This document shows positions 9,506 through 18,052 of a stretch of 41,893 bases of DNA, piece by piece (the first letter of the stretch is position 1; every line of letters starts with the position of its first letter). Source of the DNA: Comamonadaceae bacterium. Lineage in GTDB: Bacteria > Pseudomonadota > Gammaproteobacteria > Burkholderiales > Burkholderiaceae_C. The stretch spans positions 1-41,893 of the forward strand of contig JAIXWZ010000131.1 in NCBI GenBank assembly GCA_027491035.1, written 5' to 3'. The notes beneath the pieces were generated by a model. The model had not been told where the DNA came from. It made no database searches and saw only the letters and a program-made list of their open reading frames with translations. A program made the position numbers and the translations under genes.

Positions 9506-10135
9506 GTGACGTCTGTGTATTTTTTGGCGGCTGTGCTGGCCGCTTACCTGATCGGATCGCTGTCGTTTGCGGTCATCGTCAGCCGCTTGATGGGTTTGAA
9601 CGATCCGCGCAGCTACGGCAGCAAGAATCCAGGCGCCACCAATGTGCTGCGCTCGGGCAACAAGCTGGCCGCTGTGCTCACCTTGCTGCTCGATGCACTC
9701 AAGGGCTGGCTGCCGGTGGCCGCCGTGGTCTGGCAGGGCGATGCATGGGGGCTGGGGGCGGGCGCTGTGGCGGCAGTGGGCCTGGCTGCTTTCGCCGGTC
9801 ACCTGTATCCGGTGTTTTTCAAGTTCGCGGGCGGCAAGGGCGTGGCCACTGCAGCCGGTGTGCTGCTGGGCGTGCACCCTGTGCTGGGACTGGCGGTGCT
9901 GGCCACTTGGCTGCTGGTGGCCTACTTCACCCGCTATTCATCGCTTTCGGCCCTGGTCAGCGCGGTGGCGGCGCCGCTGATCTACCTGGCGCTCGATCGC
10001 GGGGTTTGGTATGTGGACGGGCGCATCACGCTGATGCTGGTGCTCATGGGCGCGCTGCTCATTTGGCGCCACAAGGGCAATATCGACAAGCTGGTGCGCG
10101 GCCAGGAGTCCAAGATCGGCAGCAAGAAGGGCTGA
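9506..10135 (+). CDS. plsY: Acyl-phosphate:glycerol-3-phosphate acyltransferase
   Basis: Inner-membrane enzyme that transfers an acyl group from acyl-phosphate to glycerol-3-phosphate, the first step of phospholipid synthesis (with PlsX). About 209 residues, with several hydrophobic segments. The three conserved PlsY motifs are visible: GSLSFAVIVSR, the glycine/asparagine-rich segment YGSKNPGATNVLR, and GGKGVATAAG. The likely start is GTG 9506, five bases after AAAGAG; a GTG at 9500 in the same frame is the alternative. It ends 4 bases before the convergent yajQ stop. Confidence 0.94.
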   Translation: MTSVYFLAAVLAAYLIGSLSFAVIVSRLMGLNDPRSYGSKNPGATNVLRSGNKLAAVLTLLLDALKGWLPVAAVVWQGDAWGLGAGAVAAVGLAAFAGHLYPVFFKFAGGKGVATAAGVLLGVHPVLGLAVLATWLLVAYFTRYSSLSALVSAVAAPLIYLALDRGVWYVDGRITLMLVLMGALLIWRHKGNIDKLVRGQESKIGSKKG

Positions 10136-10139
10136 GCGC

Positions 10140-10625
10140 TCAGTCCCTGAAGTTGTTAAAGCTCAGCGGCAGGTCTTTGATCTCGGTGCGAATGAGTGCC
10201 ATGGCGCTTTGCAGGTCGTCGCGCTTGGCGCCGGTCACCCGCACCGCATCGCCCTGAATCGCGGCCTGCACCTTGAGCTTGCTGCCTTTGATGGCCTGCT
10301 GGATTTTTTTGGCGTCCTCGCTGGCGATGCCATTGCGCACCTTGCTGACCTGCTTGACCTTGTCGCCGCCGATCTTTTCGACCTTGCCCAGATCGAGGTA
10401 GCGCACGTCCACACCGGCTTTGGCCAGCTTGTTGCGCAAGATGTCGTTGATCTGATCGATCTGAAACTGCCCGTCGCCGGTCAGGGTGATGTCCTTGTCC
10501 TTGATCTCGATGGCCGCTGATGTGCCTTTGAAGTCAAAACGCGTGCCGATTTCCTTGGACGAGTTGTCAACCGCATTCTTGAGCTTGACCAGATCGGCTT
10601 CGAGGACGGTGTCGAAAGAGGGCAT
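10140..10625 (-). CDS. yajQ: YajQ family nucleotide-binding protein
   Basis: Small cytosolic protein of the YajQ family. Members bind nucleotides and, in some bacteria, cyclic di-GMP, acting as an effector that modulates transcription; whether this one does is not shown by sequence. The 161-residue length and segments such as [20 protein letters not shown] and [21 protein letters not shown] are typical. It converges with plsY and diverges from murB, with 45 bases between the start codons. Confidence 0.94.
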   Translation of the reverse strand: MPSFDTVLEADLVKLKNAVDNSSKEIGTRFDFKGTSAAIEIKDKDITLTGDGQFQIDQINDILRNKLAKAGVDVRYLDLGKVEKIGGDKVKQVSKVRNGIASEDAKKIQQAIKGSKLKVQAAIQGDAVRVTGAKRDDLQSAMALIRTEIKDLPLSFNNFRD

Positions 10626-10670
10626 GTGAGAGCTTCTTTTGGGTGTAAATCACGGTGCGACAATCCCCAA

Positions 10671-11759
10671 ATGTTAGTCGAGAAACAGGTTGCTCTGCAG
10701 GCGCACAACACCTTTGGCATCGTCGCCAAGGCGCACGAGTTGGTGCGCATTGGCAGCCAGCAGGACCTGCAAGCGGTGCTGGCCGACCCGCAGCTGCGAA
10801 GCAAGCCCAAGTTTGTGCTGGGCGGGGGCAGCAATATTGTGCTGACCGGTGACGTCAAGGCGCTGGTCTTGAAGGTCGAGATCAAGGGCAGGCGTCTGCT
10901 TGCTCAGACGCCGCGGGCCTGGGTTGTCGAGGCCGATGCGGGTGAAAACTGGCACGATCTGGTGGCCTGGACGCTGGCGCAGGGCTGGCCCGGCCTGGAA
11001 AATCTCGCCCTGATTCCGGGGACGGTGGGCGCCAGTGTGGTGCAAAACATCGGTGCCTATGGCGTCGAGCTGCAAGACCGCTTTGATTCGCTCGACGCCA
11101 TGGATATGCAGACCGGTCAGGTGTTCACGCTCAATGCGGCGCAGTGCGCCTTTGGCTACCGCGACTCGGTGTTCAAGCATGCGCCGGCCCATGTGGCCGA
11201 TGGTCTGGGCGGCCCAGGTGGCCCGCGTGGCATGGGCCTGGCCGGTCGGGCGCTGATTTTGCGCGTGCGTTTTGCCTTGCCGCGGCCCTGGCGTGCGGTG
11301 CTGGGCTATGCGGATCTGCAGCGGCGCATGGCCGCCGAAGGCGCAGACGCCGCGCAGGTCACGCCCGAGCAGTTGTTTGACTGGATCTGCGAGATTCGCC
11401 GGGCCAAGCTGCCCGACCCTGCGGTGATCGGCAATGCGGGCAGTTTCTTCAAGAACCCGACCGTCAGCCCCGACCAGTGCGCCGACATCATCGCCCGCGA
11501 CCCCAAGGTGGTGCACTACCCCATGCCCGACGGCAGCATCAAGCTGGCCGCCGGCTGGCTGATCGATGCCTGCGGCTGGAAGGGCAAAAGCGTTGGCCAC
11601 GCCGGCGTGTACGAAAAGCAGGCCCTGGTGCTGGTCAACCGCGGCGGCCGCGAAAATCCGTGCACCGGCGGCGAGGTGATGACGCTGGCTAAGGCGATAC
11701 AAACCAGCGTCTACGAACGCTTCGGCATCCGCCTGGAGCCCGAGCCCGTCGTCATCTGA
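10671..11759 (+). CDS. murB: UDP-N-acetylenolpyruvoylglucosamine reductase
   Basis: FAD-dependent cytosolic enzyme that reduces UDP-GlcNAc-enolpyruvate to UDP-MurNAc in peptidoglycan precursor synthesis. About 362 residues. The FAD-binding segments GGGSNIVL and PGTVGASVVQNIGAYG, the tyrosine segment FGYRDSVFK and the catalytic-serine segment GNAGSFFKNP mark it as the E. coli-like (type I) enzyme. A glycine-rich insert (GLGGPGGPRGMG) near the middle makes it somewhat longer than the E. coli protein. ATG 10671 is chosen because it begins the conserved N-terminus; an ATG at 10626 would abut the yajQ start. Confidence 0.95.
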   Translation: MLVEKQVALQAHNTFGIVAKAHELVRIGSQQDLQAVLADPQLRSKPKFVLGGGSNIVLTGDVKALVLKVEIKGRRLLAQTPRAWVVEADAGENWHDLVAWTLAQGWPGLENLALIPGTVGASVVQNIGAYGVELQDRFDSLDAMDMQTGQVFTLNAAQCAFGYRDSVFKHAPAHVADGLGGPGGPRGMGLAGRALILRVRFALPRPWRAVLGYADLQRRMAAEGADAAQVTPEQLFDWICEIRRAKLPDPAVIGNAGSFFKNPTVSPDQCADIIARDPKVVHYPMPDGSIKLAAGWLIDACGWKGKSVGHAGVYEKQALVLVNRGGRENPCTGGEVMTLAKAIQTSVYERFGIRLEPEPVVI

Positions 11760-11776
11760 GCGCCCAGCCATCCCGG

Positions 11777-11891
11777 CCAGAAATTGGGCCAGAAATTGGC
11801 ACAGAAATTGGGGTCAGAGTCGAATTTTGACTCTGCACAAATTTTTAGATTTAAAACGGTGTCTGACCCCGATTTCCTGACCCCGATTTCC
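11777..11891 (+). repeat. Nested palindromic REP-like element
   Basis: Left side: three copies of AGAAATTGG at 11779, 11791 and 11803, spaced exactly 12 bases apart, the last running into GGGGTCAGA. Centre: a perfect 7-bp stem CAGAGTC/GACTCTG. Right side: the 14-mer TGACCCCGATTTCC in perfect tandem at 11864-11877 and 11878-11891. The left GAAATTGGGGTCAGA and the right TCTGACCCCGATTTC are inverted copies with one mismatch. It fills the gap between convergent murB and argG. The pattern resembles REP/BIME elements mobilised in trans by Y1 (RAYT) transposases; no transposase is present here. Confidence 0.75.
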
Positions 11892-11900
11892 CCACAAACA

Positions 11901-13277
<1,377 letters not shown>

Positions 13278-13311
13278 TTACAGCGGGGTCCGAGGGGTCG
13301 TGGCAGCCCAT

Positions 13312-13407
13312 GGATCGCCACGCTTGGCTCGCTATGACGATGTGGGGATCGCCGTGCTGGGCTCGCGATGACGACATGCAGATCGCCAGGCTGGGTTTGC
13401 GCCAAGT
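13312..13407 (+). repeat. 34-bp-period array of a 28-bp repeat
   Basis: Three diverging copies begin at 13312, 13346 and 13380, exactly 34 bases apart. The first two follow the pattern GGATCGCC-N6-GGCTCGC-N-ATGACG; the third is degenerate. A further, better-conserved copy lies at 15281-15307 (GGATTGCCACGCTGCGCTCG followed by CAATGAC). It occupies the gap between the argG start and the ppnP stop. I interpret it as a dispersed intergenic repeat of unknown mechanism. Confidence 0.7.
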
Positions 13408-13412
13408 CCCGC

Positions 13413-13730
13413 TCAGCCGAAGTGGCAGATGTAGTGGTAGGCCTCGGTCACGCGGATCTCGAAACTCGACTGGCCGGGGATGCTGAAGCGCTCGCCGGGG
13501 CCCGACTTTTTCCAGTCCGGGCTGCCTGCGAGCTTGTACTCGCAGCTGCCGGCCACGCATTCCATGATCTCGGGGGCGCCGGTGTTGAAGGTCAGGGTCG
13601 AGGGCAGCACCACGCCGACCGATTTGTTGCTGCCATCGGCCAAGGTGATGTTGTGGCTGACGCACTTGCCGTCGAAATAAACGTTGGCTTGCGGGTTGAC
13701 GCTGACGTTTTGCAGGAGTGCTGGGCTCAT
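13413..13730 (-). CDS. ppnP: Pyrimidine/purine nucleoside phosphorylase (PpnP/YaiE)
   Basis: Small cupin-fold enzyme that splits nucleosides with phosphate into base and ribose-1-phosphate with broad specificity. The 105-residue product has the family segments NVYFDGKCVSH, GVVLPSTLTFNTGAPEIMEC and ERFSIPGQSSFEIRV, ending in YICHFG. E. coli PpnP is 94 residues. ATG 13730 starts the conserved region; the frame is open upstream to 13799 but that part is not conserved in character. It stands alone, with the repeat array downstream. Confidence 0.93.
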   Translation of the reverse strand: MSPALLQNVSVNPQANVYFDGKCVSHNITLADGSNKSVGVVLPSTLTFNTGAPEIMECVAGSCEYKLAGSPDWKKSGPGERFSIPGQSSFEIRVTEAYHYICHFG

Positions 13731-13844
13731 GGGGGATCCGTTCGAGGGCTGATGCCCGCGAGCGGGCAAAGCCGCGATTTTAGGGCAGCCCCGTCCCAAG
13801 CTGGGCTGCGGACGATGGGGTGCGCGGCGCTCGCGCCCGGGGCT

Positions 13845-14603
13845 TTAGTGCCAGCGATGGGGACGGCCATGGTGGCCGCCGCGCTGCACCGAGATGCTCA
13901 CCTGCGGGCCCCACACCCCGCGAACGGCCGGGTAGACCGTCCAGGGGCCGGCAACATAGCCAGGATGTACATGCACCGGTGCCGGCACGACGTAGATCGG
14001 CTCGTTTTGCACGTAGGTGATGGTGGTTTCGGCGGGGGCGGGCACCACGGAAATCGGCCGGTTGATGATGGTGGTGGTTGGCGCCACGGCCGGCGGCGGC
14101 ATCGCGCCCACCGGGTTCATCTGCAGCCTGACGTAGGCGCCCGGGTCGTTGGGCATCTTGATGCTGTAGCGCTTGTTGTCGTATTCGTAAATGACGTCGT
14201 AGTGCAGGACCCGGTTTTCATAGCTGGTCTGCGTGGTGCATTGCTGCACGTTGCGCACCTCGTCGCGCGTGCCTTCGATCCTGTTGCCCAGCACGGCGCC
14301 GCCGACCAGGCCAATCATGGTGGCGATAGCGCGGCCGCTGCCGTCACCGATGGCATTGCCGACCGCGCCGCCCGCGATCGCTCCCATGGCCGCACCGGCG
14401 CCCGAGGGCTGGCCTTGCTGGATGACCTGCTGCGTGGTGCAGACCTGGCGCGGCACGGCGACTTGCTGCATCACGGCGGTGCTTGAAAGCACACGGGCCA
14501 TGGCCTCTTGGGCCAGGGCGGGGGTCGCGCACAGGGCGAAGAGGGCAAACGGGGCGAACGGGGCGAACAGGGGCAGGGCCATGCGGGGGGTGGGGGTCAT
14601 CAT
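13845..14603 (-). CDS. Glycine-zipper 2TM-domain envelope protein
   Basis: Predicted exported protein of 252 residues. The N-terminus is a long hydrophobic signal peptide ending near ATPALAQ. It is followed by a glycine-zipper segment (GAAMGAIAGGAVGNAIG through IGLVGGAVLGNRIEG), as in the Rickettsia 17-kDa surface antigen family, which often associates with the outer membrane. The C-terminal half is rich in Pro, Val and Tyr and ends in a His/Gly/Arg tail (GGHHGRPHRWH). No lipobox cysteine is visible. The signal peptide is encoded partly by a degenerate GGGGCGAAC-type repeat (PFAPFALFAL). The start could be the second Met at 14600. Function unknown. Confidence 0.82.
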   Translation of the reverse strand: MMTPTPRMALPLFAPFAPFALFALCATPALAQEAMARVLSSTAVMQQVAVPRQVCTTQQVIQQGQPSGAGAAMGAIAGGAVGNAIGDGSGRAIATMIGLVGGAVLGNRIEGTRDEVRNVQQCTTQTSYENRVLHYDVIYEYDNKRYSIKMPNDPGAYVRLQMNPVGAMPPPAVAPTTTIINRPISVVPAPAETTITYVQNEPIYVVPAPVHVHPGYVAGPWTVYPAVRGVWGPQVSISVQRGGHHGRPHRWH

Positions 14604-14790
14604 GAGGGTCTCCTGATGGGTTGCGTTCGTGGGCTGTTCTTGATGTGCTGTTCTTCGTGGGCTGCTCGGCTGCCAACTTTTCGATGTTCTAGGCGGCGGT
14701 CACACCCTATTAAACGGTCGGGCCACCCATTCGGTGCACAGGCGATCGTAAATCCTGTGTAAAGGTCTTGAGAAAAACCCTAATCTGCAG

Positions 14791-15144
14791 TCAACTGCCG
14801 CCGATCCAGGCCTGCCACTGCCGCGCGTCAAAGCCCACACTCAGCCGCCCGGGCCACTGCACCACCGGTCGCTTGATCAGGCTGGTGTGGTTGAGCATCA
14901 GCTGGCAGGCGCTGTCGCTGTCCAAAACGGTGGCCTGCGCGGCCGCGTCGAGCTTGCGCCAGGTGGTGCCCTGCCGGTTGAGCAGCGTCTGCCAGCCCAC
15001 GGTTTGGGCCCAATGGGCCAGCAGCTGGCCGTCGAGTCCGTGCTTCTTGAAATCGTGGAACTCGTGCCCGACCCCCTGACTGCTGAGCCAGGCGCGCGCT
15101 TTTTTCACGGTGTCGCAGTTGGGAATGCCGAACACAACAATCAT
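14791..15144 (-). CDS. ArsC/Spx-family thioredoxin-fold protein, YffB-like
   Basis: A 117-residue thioredoxin-fold protein of the ArsC/Spx superfamily. It has a single N-terminal cysteine (C10 in GIPNCDTVKKA) and the KRPVVQ segment typical of YffB-type proteins. Despite common 'arsenate reductase' labels, YffB-like proteins have not been shown to reduce arsenate generally and may be glutathione-dependent thiol reductases. There are no arsenic-resistance genes nearby. The start ATG 15144 gives the usual short N-terminal strand. Confidence 0.88.
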   Translation of the reverse strand: MIVVFGIPNCDTVKKARAWLSSQGVGHEFHDFKKHGLDGQLLAHWAQTVGWQTLLNRQGTTWRKLDAAAQATVLDSDSACQLMLNHTSLIKRPVVQWPGRLSVGFDARQWQAWIGGS

Positions 15145-15223
15145 GGGTGTGATTTTGGCAGCTGCGGTCTGCCCTGTCGGCTGCGGGGCCTTGCCCGGTG
15201 GGCGCTAGGGAAGGTCTGCAAAA

Positions 15224-15307
15224 CCCCGTCACCGCGCAGGGACGGGGCGATCCATAAGCCTCTGATTGATCGACGTTTTTGGATTGCCACGCTGCGCTCG
15301 CAATGAC
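15224..15307 (+). repeat. Composite intergenic repeat upstream of folC
   Basis: Contains a 7-bp inverted repeat (CCCCGTC at 15224-15230, GACGGGG at 15241-15247) and, at 15281-15307, the best-conserved copy of the repeat arrayed at 13312-13407. The copy has short inverted ends (ATTGC and GCAAT). It fills most of the gap between the yffB-like gene and folC and leaves only about 50 bases for a folC promoter. Confidence 0.65.
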
Positions 15308-15359
15308 AAAGGGGACTTATGCAGACTGCCCCTTGCAGCGCCTGCGACACAATAAGGCG

Positions 15360-16715
15360 ATGGAGTCTTTCAACACCCTTGATCAATGGCTGGCCCACTG
15401 CGAGCGCCTGCATCCGGTGGGCATCGAGATGGGCCTGGAGCGCGTGCGCGCTGTGGCGCACCGCATGGGCTTGCGCTTTAACTGCCCGGTGATCACAGTG
15501 GCCGGCACTAACGGCAAGGGCTCGACCTGCGCCATGCTCGAGGCGATTTTGCTGCAATCGGGTTACCGGGTCGGGCTCTACACCTCGCCGCACCTGGTGC
15601 ATTTTGAAGAGCGCTGCCGCCTGCGCGGCGAGCCGGTGCGTGCCGATGGGCTGCTGGCGCATTTTGCGCTGGTTGAGCGGGCGCGCCTGGGGCGTGATCT
15701 TCGCTATCTGCCCGGGCGGCCGCAGGACATGCGCGGCGAGATTTCGTTGACCTATTTCGAGTTCACGACGCTGGTTTTCCTCTCCGTCATGGCCCACGCC
15801 GAGCTCGACGTGGTGATTTTGGAGGTCGGGCTGGGCGGTCGGCTCGATGCGGTCAACCTGATCGACACCGACTGCGCCATCATCACCAGCATCGACCTGG
15901 ACCACATGGAGTTCCTCGGGCCCGACCGCGAGGCCATTGGCCGGGAGAAGGCGGGCATCATGCGCAACGGCAAGCCGGTCATCGTCAGCGATCCGGCCCC
16001 GCCGCAAAGCGTGCTCAAGGCGGCCCAGGTGCTCGGCGCCGACCTGTGGCTGCTGGGCACCGATTTCCAGTTCAGCGGCGACAAGCAGCAGTGGGGCTGG
16101 AGCGGGCGCGGCAAGCGCTATTCGGGGCTGGCCTATCCGGCCTTGCGTGGGGCCAACCAGTTGCTTAACGCGTCTGGCGTGCTGGCGGCCCTGAGCGCCT
16201 TGTGGGACAAGCTGCCGGTGACGGCGCAGGCGGTGCGCAACGGGCTGGCCCTGGTCGAGTTGCCCGGACGGTTTCAAATCGTGCCGGGCCAGCCCATGCT
16301 GGTGCTCGATGTGGCGCACAACCCGCACTCGGTCGCTGCGCTGAGCGAGAACCTGGACGCCATGGGTTTTTACCCCTGCACCCATGCGGTGTTTGGCGCC
16401 ATGGCTGACAAGGACCTGGCGGCGATGCTCGCACGCATCGGTCCGCTGGTGGATCGGTGGTATTTTTGCGACCTGCCCACTCCGCGGGCGGCGTCGGCCG
16501 AGCAGTTGCGGGGCATGCTGCCCGCGCGCGCCGCTGCCCCGGCGGTGCAGCCGGTGCTTGCCACCTGCCATGCCGATCCGCGCAGCGCCTTGCAGGCGGC
16601 GGTCTCTGCAGCGGACCCCGCTGATAGAATCATTGTCTTCGGATCGTTTTTCACGGTGGGGGGCGTTCTTCGGGACGGACTTCCCCGCCTGGCGGGCCAG
16701 CACTTGGCGTCCTGA
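15360..16715 (+). CDS. folC: Bifunctional folylpolyglutamate/dihydrofolate synthase
   Basis: Adds glutamate to dihydropteroate (making dihydrofolate) and to tetrahydrofolate (polyglutamylation). The 451-residue protein has the Mur-ligase-type P-loop GTNGKGST at residues 49-56, the downstream YFEFTTL and HMEFLG segments, and the C-terminal domain containing LDVAHNPHS. ATG 15360 follows AAGG at 15354-15357; a longer frame would read through the upstream repeat element. It heads the conserved folC-SPOR-cvpA-purF order. Confidence 0.95.
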   Translation: MESFNTLDQWLAHCERLHPVGIEMGLERVRAVAHRMGLRFNCPVITVAGTNGKGSTCAMLEAILLQSGYRVGLYTSPHLVHFEERCRLRGEPVRADGLLAHFALVERARLGRDLRYLPGRPQDMRGEISLTYFEFTTLVFLSVMAHAELDVVILEVGLGGRLDAVNLIDTDCAIITSIDLDHMEFLGPDREAIGREKAGIMRNGKPVIVSDPAPPQSVLKAAQVLGADLWLLGTDFQFSGDKQQWGWSGRGKRYSGLAYPALRGANQLLNASGVLAALSALWDKLPVTAQAVRNGLALVELPGRFQIVPGQPMLVLDVAHNPHSVAALSENLDAMGFYPCTHAVFGAMADKDLAAMLARIGPLVDRWYFCDLPTPRAASAEQLRGMLPARAAAPAVQPVLATCHADPRSALQAAVSAADPADRIIVFGSFFTVGGVLRDGLPRLAGQHLAS

Positions 16716-16771
16716 GGGTCGGGTGCAGGCCTGATCCGATCCTTCAACTGGACACCGCTCGCACGCCTCCC

Positions 16772-17545
16772 ATGCCTTTCTTTAGTTTTCGCCGCGGTCA
16801 GCCGTCCAGCGCCAAAGTCGACTCGCAAGAGCCGGCCACCGACAGCGTCGAGGTGGTGAGGCGGCGAGCCCGCCAGCGCCTGATCGGGGCGACCGTGCTG
16901 GTGCTCATCGGCGTCATCGGCTTTCCCCTGCTGTTTGACAGCCAGCCGCGCCCGGTGCCGGTCGACATTGCGATCGAAATTCCTTCGCGCGCAGCAGTCA
17001 AGCCGGGCACACCCATCGCTGCGCCTGCCGCCCCGGCCACCGCTGCGCCTGCAGTGGTGCCTACAGTCGTGCCTGCAGTGGTGCCTGCGCAGGCGAGCTT
17101 GCAGGACAAGGAAGAGATCGTGGCGCCGGCCCGGCCGGCCAGCGAGTCGCCGCCTGCGCCGGCCGAGCCAGCCAAGGCCCCGGCCGCTGCGGTGGCCCCG
17201 GCCAAAGACAAAGCACAGGCCAAGGCAGAGTCCAAGGCCGATCCCAAGCCCGAAAACAAAGCCGAAAAAAAGACAGAAACCAAGTCCGACAGCAAGTCTG
17301 ACGCGGCCAAAGGCGAGGGCCGTGTCGTGGTGCAGGTGGGTGCCTACACCGACGAGGGCAAGGTGCGGGAGGTGCGGCAAAAGCTTGAGAAGTCGGGCTT
17401 TAAAACCTACACCCAGGTGGTCGAGACCAGCGAGGGCAAGCGCACCCGGGTGCGCGTTGGGCCTTTTGCCAGTCGCACGGAGGCCGAGAAGGCCGCAGCC
17501 AAGATCAAATCCCTGAACCTGCCGGCTTCATTGCTGGCGCTTTGA
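16772..17545 (+). CDS. dedD: SPOR-domain protein (DedD-like)
   Basis: A 257-residue inner-membrane protein. It has a short basic cytoplasmic N-terminus, one membrane segment at about residues 37-56 (LIGATVLVLIGVIGFPLLF), a long low-complexity periplasmic linker and a C-terminal SPOR domain (about 183-257). SPOR domains bind denuded septal peptidoglycan, and DedD takes part in cell division. The linker has a Pro/Val/Ala repeat encoded by GTGCCT-type repeats, then a charged Lys/Glu/Asp stretch. The position between folC and cvpA is the same as for dedD in E. coli. Confidence 0.88.
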   Translation: MPFFSFRRGQPSSAKVDSQEPATDSVEVVRRRARQRLIGATVLVLIGVIGFPLLFDSQPRPVPVDIAIEIPSRAAVKPGTPIAAPAAPATAAPAVVPTVVPAVVPAQASLQDKEEIVAPARPASESPPAPAEPAKAPAAAVAPAKDKAQAKAESKADPKPENKAEKKTETKSDSKSDAAKGEGRVVVQVGAYTDEGKVREVRQKLEKSGFKTYTQVVETSEGKRTRVRVGPFASRTEAEKAAAKIKSLNLPASLLAL

Positions 17546-17552
17546 GGCCGCC

Positions 17553-18038
17553 ATGACCAGCGTCGACTGGATCTTGCTGGGCCTGATGCTGCTGTCGACG
17601 GTGGTCGGCTTGGTGCGCGGCCTGGTCTTTGAAGTGCTGTCTTTGCTCGGTTGGGTGGCCGCGTTTTTCGTCGCCCAGTGGCTGGCCCCCTTGCTGGGCC
17701 GGCATCTGCCCATGCAGGGCCTGTCGGATCCGGTGCGTTATGCGGCCGCCTTTGCGCTGACCTTTGTGGCTGCGGTCATGGTCGCCGGGCTGCTGGCCGC
17801 GCTGCTGCGCAAATTGTTGGCAGTGGTGGGCTTGCGGCCGGTCGACCGCCTTCTGGGCGGCGCTTTCGGTGCGCTGCGCGGCGTGGTGCTGCTGCTGGCG
17901 GTGGCCGTGGTGATCGATCTGACGCCGCTCAAGCGTGCCGCCTGGTGGGAGGCCTCGACGGCCGCGCCCGTGCTCGGTGTGATGCTGGTGGGCTTGAAGC
18001 CGGCTCTGCCCGAATCTTTTTCCCGATTTTTGAACTGA
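17553..18038 (+). CDS. cvpA: CvpA family inner-membrane protein
   Basis: A 161-residue protein with about four membrane segments (DWILLGLMLLSTVVGLVRG near the start; the last around GVVLLLAVAVVID). In E. coli CvpA is needed for colicin V production and stress tolerance; its molecular role is unclear. It starts 7 bases after the SPOR gene and ends 14 bases before purF, consistent with one transcript. Confidence 0.92.
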   Translation: MTSVDWILLGLMLLSTVVGLVRGLVFEVLSLLGWVAAFFVAQWLAPLLGRHLPMQGLSDPVRYAAAFALTFVAAVMVAGLLAALLRKLLAVVGLRPVDRLLGGAFGALRGVVLLLAVAVVIDLTPLKRAAWWEASTAAPVLGVMLVGLKPALPESFSRFLN

Positions 18039-18052
18039 GGAGCCGATCAACC

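Noticed and set aside
13312..13407. CRISPR-like array because of the regular 34-bp spacing
   Set aside because: Only three diverging units with about 6-base spacers and no cas genes; it is a tandem intergenic repeat.
14604..14790. Possible small gene or RNA between the glycine-zipper gene and the YffB-like gene
   Set aside because: No ribosome site with a convincing frame, no stable hairpin with a T-run, and no recognisable RNA motif.
15141..16703. Minus-strand open frame opposite folC
   Set aside because: Shadow frame with no domain signature; folC motifs are unambiguous.
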